Assembly: GCA_024279745.1 (NCBI GenBank)
Contig: JAJRRE010000194.1
Span: 1 to 13,467, forward strand
Length of the DNA: 13,467 nt
Direction of reading: 5' to 3'
Source: Alphaproteobacteria bacterium
Lineage (GTDB): Bacteria; Pseudomonadota; Alphaproteobacteria; Rhizobiales; Hyphomicrobiaceae
The position numbers and the translations under genes were made by a program. Under the pieces are notes generated by a model, which was given only the letters and a program-made list of their open reading frames with translations, made no database searches and was not told where the DNA came from. Shown here piece by piece: positions 11,179-13,467 of this stretch. The first letter of the stretch is position 1; each line of letters opens with the position of its first letter.

Positions 11179-13467
11179 TTAGCGGGTCAGCATACCGAAG
11201 ACGGCGGGCAGGCGTTCGGGCAGGCGCTCGACATTGTCGATGATCGAAAAGCGGTTCTCGCCGAAAATACGCGCCACATATTGATCGGCGCGCGGGTCAA
11301 GCGTCAGGCAGTAAGTGTAGACGCCGCGTGTGGCCAGATCTTCCACCGCCTTCTTGGCGTCCTGGCGCAGATATTGTGGATCGCGCTCGTCAATATCCGC
11401 CGGCTCACCATCAGTGATCAGCAGGACCAGCCGTTTTTGTGCCGCCTGCTGGCTGAGGTGATGACCCGCATGACGCAGGGCCGCGCCCATCCGTGTTGAC
11501 AGCCCGCCCCTCATGCCCGCCAGCAACGACTTGGCCTGATCCGCATAGGGCTGATCGAAATCCTTGAAGCGGTAATATTGCACATCATGGCGCCCATCGG
11601 AGGCAAAGCCATGCACGGCAAATGGATCGCCAATACTGTCGATAGCCCAGCTCATCAGGCCGGTGGCTTCGCGGGTCAGCTCCAGAATGGTTGGGCTGTC
11701 AGGATCGTCCTTGTCAACGCGCTCATTGGTGCTTTCCGATAGATCGAGCAGCAGAACCACGGCCAGATCGCGCACATGGCGGGTGATGCGAATGTTAATG
11801 CGCGGGTTGGGCATGACGCCGCGGCGAATATCGCTCATGGCGCGCACAGCGGCGTTAATGTCGATCTCTTCGCCTTCTTCATAGCCGCGCTTGCGTACAA
11901 TCCCCTGCGGCTGCATGGCGTCAACCAGATGACGAATGCGGCTGGCAATGGGGCGATGCTTGACCAGAATGTCGTCCATGATCGCAGGGTCGGCGCGTCC
12001 CTGCCGGCGCTCAATCACCGTCACCCAGTCCGGGCGATGCAATTGCACCTGGTGGTCCCATTCCGAATAATGGAACGGCTCGGATACCGGCTCCTTGCCT
12101 TCCATTTCATTGTAGGATTTGCCTTCGTCCTCATAGGGGAACAGTTCCGATGACAACGTCCAGATTTCCTGCGCGTCGTCGCCGGCGGTTTCAACGTCGA
12201 TCTCATTGATGAATTCCATCAGATCGACACTGCGCCGTTTTTGCCCTTCGGTGCCGGGGATATAATCGGCGCCCATGTTCATTTCCAGCTCGGAAAATTC
12301 CCAGATGTAACGGTTGTCGTCGCGGTAGGGGACGGGGAAGTCATCGACCACGCGCAAGGACGGAATGCCGGTGATATCGGCCATCAGATGGAAGAACTCC
12401 ATGCCGAAATCCCACGATACCCGGTTGTCGTCGGCGCGCGTTGCCAGCACATCGCGAAACCGTTTGGCCAGCTCATTAATGCGCGGCTCGCTGTCCTGGT
12501 AGTCTTTGTCGATCAGCGCGCGCGACATGGCGAACATTAACCGCAGGCCACGGTGCAATTGATCGAGCGATTCGCCTTCAAGGCCAATGGGCTGATCGAA
12601 GAGCGGCTTCCATAGTTTTACCAGGCCAGGAAAATCGCGGCAGGCGAGATGTTCCACGCGCGCGTCTTCAAACAGATCAATCAGCTTCATCTGGATGGGC
12701 GAGAGCTGCTCGGCAGAAATCTGCGTGGTGGTGTAGACGATATGGGCGGCGCAATGAGCAACAGCGGCGCGGTAGATTTGCAAGCCGTCCAGTTCGCCGT
12801 GGGTGTCATAAGCGTCGGGGAGGTGAATGAACCAGTCCTCGATGAAGGGGCGCAGGCCGCGGCGGGTTTCATAATCGCCGGCCGTTGGCTTCATGAAAAA
12901 GGCGCGGCCCCACAGCGCGCGCAGATAAAAGTTGAGCTTGCGCTGATTGTTGATGAATAAGGTGCCGCGCCGCTCCTTGCGCAGAACGGATTTTGACGAT
13001 TCCGACTGCAGCGAGAAATACGCCATCTGACCATCGAGATCGCGCGCATGAGCCTGCGCCCCCCACATCGCCCAGCGGCGCAAACCACCCAGGGTCAGCT
13101 TGGATAACAGCTCTTGCAGATTTTCCATCATCGGGCGCAGCACGCGCGGCGCCTTGCCGGCCAGCTGATGCAGCAGCACGAGATAATTGCGCAGCATATC
13201 CGCGTCGCCAAAGCGTGAGGCGGCCAGCGGCATGGTGCTCAGCGTAAGGGTAATGACCGTGCCCGATGTGTGCGAGGCCAGCGCCATCATGGCTTGCGCC
13301 GCGTCGGGGATAACGTCTTCGCCGACTTCCTTGGCGACCTGCGGCATGGCCTCAATATAGCTCATGATCAGGTCCGGCCCGCGCCCGAGCGCGCACATAC
13401 CCTTGACGCCTTGCAGATAGTTCTCCAGCCCGCGCGGCGACATCACCCGGGCCGCCTCGTTATAGGC
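11179..13467 (-). CDS. CbbO/NorD-type VWA-domain protein (N-terminus outside window)
   Basis: Over 760 residues are visible. The frame stays open to the window edge (AYNEAARVMSPRGLENYLQG), and the family usually has sequence ahead of this, so the gene is 5'-partial. The N-terminal two-thirds is the helical CbbO/NorD region, for example GRGPDLIMSYIEAMPQVAKEVGED, LTLGGLRRWAMWGAQAHARD, RRGTLFINNQRKLNFYLRALWGR and LIDLFEDARVEHLACRDFPGL. The C-terminal 190 residues are a von Willebrand factor A domain with a complete MIDAS. Its residues are DLSES (first base at 11745), the Thr in LSTRMG, and ITDGEPADID. Such proteins work with a MoxR-type AAA+ ATPase (CbbQ/NorQ) to load metals or remodel enzymes such as Rubisco or nitric oxide reductase. 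The partner ATPase is not in the window; it may lie upstream. Which of CbbO or NorD this is cannot be settled here. Confidence 0.9.
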   Translation of the reverse strand, partial: AYNEAARVMSPRGLENYLQGVKGMCALGRGPDLIMSYIEAMPQVAKEVGEDVIPDAAQAMMALASHTSGTVITLTLSTMPLAASRFGDADMLRNYLVLLHQLAGKAPRVLRPMMENLQELLSKLTLGGLRRWAMWGAQAHARDLDGQMAYFSLQSESSKSVLRKERRGTLFINNQRKLNFYLRALWGRAFFMKPTAGDYETRRGLRPFIEDWFIHLPDAYDTHGELDGLQIYRAAVAHCAAHIVYTTTQISAEQLSPIQMKLIDLFEDARVEHLACRDFPGLVKLWKPLFDQPIGLEGESLDQLHRGLRLMFAMSRALIDKDYQDSEPRINELAKRFRDVLATRADDNRVSWDFGMEFFHLMADITGIPSLRVVDDFPVPYRDDNRYIWEFSELEMNMGADYIPGTEGQKRRSVDLMEFINEIDVETAGDDAQEIWTLSSELFPYEDEGKSYNEMEGKEPVSEPFHYSEWDHQVQLHRPDWVTVIERRQGRADPAIMDDILVKHRPIASRIRHLVDAMQPQGIVRKRGYEEGEEIDINAAVRAMSDIRRGVMPNPRINIRITRHVRDLAVVLLLDLSESTNERVDKDDPDSPTILELTREATGLMSWAIDSIGDPFAVHGFASDGRHDVQYYRFKDFDQPYADQAKSLLAGMRGGLSTRMGAALRHAGHHLSQQAAQKRLVLLITDGEPADIDERDPQYLRQDAKKAVEDLATRGVYTYCLTLDPRADQYVARIFGENRFSIIDNVERLPERLPAVFGMLTR

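Overview
The window looks like chromosomal DNA of an alphaproteobacterium. It is moderately GC-rich, and its IF-3, EF-4/LepA, YqaA-type membrane protein, PCu(A)C copper chaperone and class V aminotransferase all read like alphaproteobacterial versions. No family-level placement is attempted. Most genes are housekeeping or accessory metabolic genes with short gaps between them. No phage, transposase or integrase gene was seen.

Layout. 99-1403 (+) encodes a GT4 glycosyltransferase. 1676-2215 (+) is infC, translation initiation factor IF-3, whose best-placed start is a rare AUA codon. It is followed by a 10-bp tandem repeat that runs into a strong intrinsic terminator sharing the same sequence. 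2517-2954 (+) is a small VOC/glyoxalase-fold protein ending in a long nested hairpin. 3056-3547 (-) is a YqaA/DedA-like membrane protein. 3682-4335 (-) is a periplasmic PCu(A)C copper chaperone with a Met/His-rich tail, and it is divergent from a short Crp/Fnr-type regulator at 4572-5117 (+). 5280-5825 (-) is a ParE/RelE-type toxin with its antitoxin, directly downstream of lepA (5857-7659, -). 7850-8506 (+) is a TlpA-like thioredoxin-fold protein, with an opposing small ORF at 8481-8777 (-). 8983-10110 (-) is a class V aminotransferase. 10496-10585 (+) is tRNA-Ser(CGA), followed by a gene-free stretch of about 590 bp holding two diverged copies of a structured repeat. 11179 to the window end (-) is a large CbbO/NorD-type VWA protein whose N-terminus lies outside the window.

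Three points stand out. (1) The toxin-antitoxin pair lies between two copies of the lepA 3' end: 32 bp are identical, and a degraded lepA C-terminal remnant with its own stop sits on the far side. This looks like a scar left when the cassette was acquired at the end of an essential-type gene and the gene's end was rebuilt. (2) The two copies of the post-tRNA repeat (about 165 bp, 216 bp apart) each keep two hairpins, and in one hairpin an A-T pair has become a G-C pair. That suggests selection on structure. (3) infC appears to combine a non-canonical start codon with a terminator whose 5' arm is repeated in tandem upstream of it. All calls come from reading the sequence; no database search was run.
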